Source: Lachnospiraceae bacterium
GTDB taxonomy: Bacteria > Bacillota > Clostridia > Lachnospirales > Lachnospiraceae
Reading direction: 5' to 3'
NCBI GenBank assembly: GCA_017539565.1
Contig: JAFYCS010000054.1
Coordinates: forward strand, 1-34,090
Length of the DNA stretch: 34,090 bases
The translations under genes were made by a program, and so were the position numbers. The first letter of the stretch is position 1, and each line of letters begins with the position of its first letter. Of the stretch, positions 31,594 through 34,090 are shown one piece after another. The notes under the pieces were generated by a model. That model saw only the letters and a program-made list of their open reading frames with translations, made no database searches and had not been told where the DNA came from.

Positions 31594-33945
31594 TTATGAT
31601 AAGCGTATATTGGTAATGGCGATCTGGTCACCTGTAATGGCCGCATAGATCTTTTTGTCTATGCCCGTGATGGTGACCTTATTGCGTATGGAAATGCCGC
31701 AGTTCTCCGTGATGATGGTTATGGTATTTTCTTCCACCTTGAATCTTACGACGGCGTCAAAGCCCTCACGCAGGAATTCCTTCCAGGCGTCCCACCCCTC
31801 AAAGCTGTCAAGAGTCTTTACGCTCAGCTTAAGGGAGCTGTTCGGATCACACTCCCAGGCCTCACCGTCAAAACGTGAAAAAGCCAGGTCGCGGTAATTG
31901 GCACCGTTCACCTTTCCGTCGTCAGATGTAAAGATATCGACAAACGGACAATGCCATACCAGACGTGCTGTGGGCAGGCACTTTGAGTGGAAAGATATCT
32001 TAAGGCCGTCCTTTACCTCCACTCCCTCCGATGAGTCAGTGCGGTATCCGTCTATCTGCACGTTGGGCAGGTCCCCCGCAGGAACATTTATATAACTGAT
32101 AGCCTCGGCTATTCTGGGAATAAAACCTTCTCCGATATCCTCTTCCGCCTTATCAATGCTGACATGACTGAAGCGGCAGTACTCCCCGGTAAGGCCGATA
32201 TAAGTATAGCGTGTAGAATCCGGCAGGGCAATGATCACCCTGACGGTCTGTTCCAGCCCTATGATCCTGACAAGCATATGGTCCCTGTACTTTACAGCTT
32301 CGATCACATACTCATCCTTCCGTCTGATATCCCCGGAAGTCTTGTCCGTGATCTCTGTTTCTATCTTCCGCGCGCCCCTGCACTGTGTGCGGCCGTCAAA
32401 CCATATCTCACCGTATTCGAAATAGTTAAGATCCTTTTTCTTCTTCTCCGTATCGTGTACGCGCCCGTCAAGGGAATCAAAGAGTATCAATGACGGTATG
32501 GGGATCTTGTCTTTTTCCTTATCGATAGTACCTATCCTCATGCGCAGCGTTGTCATAGTGGGGGTTATGAGTATGCCCGCAGATATCTTACTCCTGTATT
32601 CGGCGATACTCAGCTCGTCGCGGCCTGCCAGTTCTATGACTTCTTCACGTTCACACATCTCATATTCCGTATCCACATCAATAAGATGCAGCATAAGACG
32701 GGCATATTCCGGATCAAACTGGGTCCCCGCCCCCTTGACAAGCTCCTCTCGCACTATCTGCTGCGGTATGGGATCACGGTAGCTGCGCTTGGAAGACATT
32801 GCATCATAGGCATCCGCAACGGATATGATGCGCGCTATCTCCGGTATGTCGGTGCCCTTAAGTCCGTCCGGATATCCCTTTCCGTCATAACGTTCGTGAT
32901 GCCATGCCGCACCGATACTCAGATACGGAAACTCACTGATACGTTCAAGTATCTGCTTTCCGTATCCCGGATGCTTCTTTATCTCTTCATATTCCTCTTT
33001 GGTAAGCTTTCCTTCTTTGGTTATGATGCTGTCTGAGACACCTATCTTACCTACATCGTGGAGCATGGCTGCATAATAGATCTCATCACATTCCTGTTCA
33101 CTCTTCCCACTCATCTCCGCCAGCTTGCGCGAATACTCCGCAACTCGGGACGAATGACCGTGGGTATATTCATCCTTTGCATCGATAGCACTGGCTAAAG
33201 CTTCCATGACCTCTACCATGAGAGCCTTATGTTTAATGCCTGCCTCTTCTATATCCTCCACATATTTATCCAGCTTATCGTTAAGCTCCTGACGATAAAC
33301 ATTTGTAAGGAAGATATAATACTCCAGTATGCACAATGCCGTAACGATATCCGTATAACCAAGACTGGTATCCGAAAATTTCTCCATTACAGCGACTAAG
33401 ATCGCCTGTGCCAGTATCAGGTTGAGCATCAGTCCTTTTCGTTTATCGCCTATGCTGAACGCCCGTATGGATGCATTAAGAAGGATAAGCAGATACACAA
33501 ACTGTGTAATATAGATGGTAAGGCTCAGAGGCCCGCTGCGCCATATATTGTTTTCACTGATCCAGAAAGCCAGATGACTTCCGAAGAAAGCCGTAGAATA
33601 CACGGCCGCATTTATCAGAGCGGGAATGATACATATCAGCTTGTGCTTCCTGTCCTGCAGTATGATGATCACTTCCGTCAGAATGACAAAAGGCCGCAAA
33701 ATATAATTGATCATGCACATCGTCTGACGCAGCATTATGGTCCGCGCCGCATCAGCCGCTGACATTACACTCACATCAGTATTACGGTCAAAGGTACCCA
33801 CCACGGTGATCACAAACATCAACAAAACGCAGACGCGAAAAAGACTCGTCCCCGGTATCTTAACCTCCCTGTTTACAAACATCATGGTGATGATCGCCAG
33901 CAGGATCATGAGCGTTATGAAGTTTATCGTAAAATACGCAACCAT
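31594..33945 (-). CDS. Membrane HD-GYP c-di-GMP phosphodiesterase with large unknown C-terminal region
   Basis: A 783-residue protein. About six spans occupy residues 4-215. A coiled linker (218-255) precedes the HD-GYP domain (about 258-430) with HSSRVAEYSRKLAE, HDVGK (296-300), and HHERYDGKGYP (349-359), the full signature of c-di-GMP hydrolases. Residues 440-783, some 340 residues, form a further region rich in beta strands that I do not recognise, with two apparent halves (about 440-620 and 620-783). It contains YRTDSSEGVEVKDGLKISF and WKEFLREGFDAVVRFK. HD-GYP proteins normally end near the domain, so this tail is unusual. The ATG is preceded by AGAGAAG at short spacing. It has its own strong promoter. 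Confidence 0.9.
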   Translation of the reverse strand: MVAYFTINFITLMILLAIITMMFVNREVKIPGTSLFRVCVLLMFVITVVGTFDRNTDVSVMSAADAARTIMLRQTMCMINYILRPFVILTEVIIILQDRKHKLICIIPALINAAVYSTAFFGSHLAFWISENNIWRSGPLSLTIYITQFVYLLILLNASIRAFSIGDKRKGLMLNLILAQAILVAVMEKFSDTSLGYTDIVTALCILEYYIFLTNVYRQELNDKLDKYVEDIEEAGIKHKALMVEVMEALASAIDAKDEYTHGHSSRVAEYSRKLAEMSGKSEQECDEIYYAAMLHDVGKIGVSDSIITKEGKLTKEEYEEIKKHPGYGKQILERISEFPYLSIGAAWHHERYDGKGYPDGLKGTDIPEIARIISVADAYDAMSSKRSYRDPIPQQIVREELVKGAGTQFDPEYARLMLHLIDVDTEYEMCEREEVIELAGRDELSIAEYRSKISAGILITPTMTTLRMRIGTIDKEKDKIPIPSLILFDSLDGRVHDTEKKKKDLNYFEYGEIWFDGRTQCRGARKIETEITDKTSGDIRRKDEYVIEAVKYRDHMLVRIIGLEQTVRVIIALPDSTRYTYIGLTGEYCRFSHVSIDKAEEDIGEGFIPRIAEAISYINVPAGDLPNVQIDGYRTDSSEGVEVKDGLKISFHSKCLPTARLVWHCPFVDIFTSDDGKVNGANYRDLAFSRFDGEAWECDPNSSLKLSVKTLDSFEGWDAWKEFLREGFDAVVRFKVEENTITIITENCGISIRNKVTITGIDKKIYAAITGDQIAITNIRLS

Positions 33946-34005
33946 TCTTCTCTTATCAGGCCTTTTATGCTCTCTGCAAGTATATTCCGCTCACTTAATC
34001 TTTAA

Positions 34006-34034
34006 AGTATATCAAAATGCCCGCATGTTTGCAA
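34006..34034 (-). promoter_or_regulatory. Promoter of the HD-GYP gene
   Basis: On the minus strand TTGCAA (34034-34029), a 17-bp spacer and TATACT (34011-34006), about 60 bp before the ATG. Confidence 0.7.
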
Positions 34035-34050
34035 ATAAACCGTCATCAAC

Positions 34051-34090
34051 TCAGTACTCTGTATGCGAAACAAGCTTTCCGTCCCTCCAC
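34051..34090 (-). CDS. Possible last codons of a gene entering from the right edge
   Basis: The minus strand reads WRDGKLVSHTEY and then TGA at 34053-34051. The composition is protein-like, but twelve codons are too few to be sure, and the same DNA could be non-coding upstream sequence of the HD-GYP gene. Confidence 0.25.
   Translation of the reverse strand, partial: WRDGKLVSHTEY

Overview
The window looks like chromosomal DNA from an anaerobic Clostridia member, most likely Lachnospiraceae (Butyrivibrio-like). This rests on moderate GC, strong GGAGG ribosome sites, heavy AUA (Ile) use, a one-Cys OhrR, a DUF4003 protein, LytTR-DUF3021 and YcxB proteins, ferredoxin-type domains on metabolic enzymes, Firmicutes-type LexA boxes (GAAC-N4-GTTC), and dense cyclic-di-GMP genes. 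The genus call is an inference. I saw no rRNA, tRNA, CRISPR array, transposase or phage structural gene.

Layout. 1-1.2 kb: a peroxide-response pair (ohrR, then a glutathione peroxidase cut by the left edge), divergent from a small zinc-ribbon gene across a perfect 15-bp palindrome. 1.2-6.1 kb: a four-gene minus-strand catabolic operon (epimerase/dehydratase, Fe-S aldo-keto reductase, TIM-barrel isomerase, FMN hydroxyacid dehydrogenase) divergent from an SDR oxidoreductase. 6.1-7.8 kb: a two-gene ABC-2 exporter. 7.8-13.6 kb: one directional run of coiled-coil protein, hybrid histidine kinase, thiol peroxidase, LytTR regulator and DUF3021 protein, ending in a clear terminator. 13.7-18.6 kb: small genes: an HD-GYP remnant, an HD hydrolase, a lipoprotein, a histidine phosphatase, a LexA-controlled HAD protein, a YcxB-like protein, a kinase whose 3' end is made of repeat sequence, a 67-bp perfect hairpin repeat, and a SMI1/KNR4 protein. 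18.7-21.3 kb: a hydrogenase-like iron-sulfur sensor fused to degenerate GGDEF and intact EAL domains. 21.3-26.4 kb: a beta-helix protein and a GH3 glycosidase, overlapping by 4 bp. 26.5-34.1 kb: a LexA-controlled small protein, a PAS-GGDEF-PAS cyclase, a four-gene operon led by a membrane GGDEF cyclase, a membrane HD-GYP protein with a large unknown C-terminal region, and perhaps the last codons of another gene.

How it fits together. The right-hand 21 kb is rich in c-di-GMP turnover: two intact cyclases, one EAL and one HD-GYP phosphodiesterase, and an HD-GYP remnant. The EAL enzyme appears to be controlled by a redox or H2-sensing iron-sulfur module. Two unrelated small genes 10 kb apart share the same promoter design, with a LexA box filling the end of a 17-bp spacer and touching the -10, so they are probably DNA-damage inducible. 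The hydrogenase-EAL fusion is the strongest candidate for a poorly described system. The paired LexA promoters and the repeat-derived kinase C-terminus come next.
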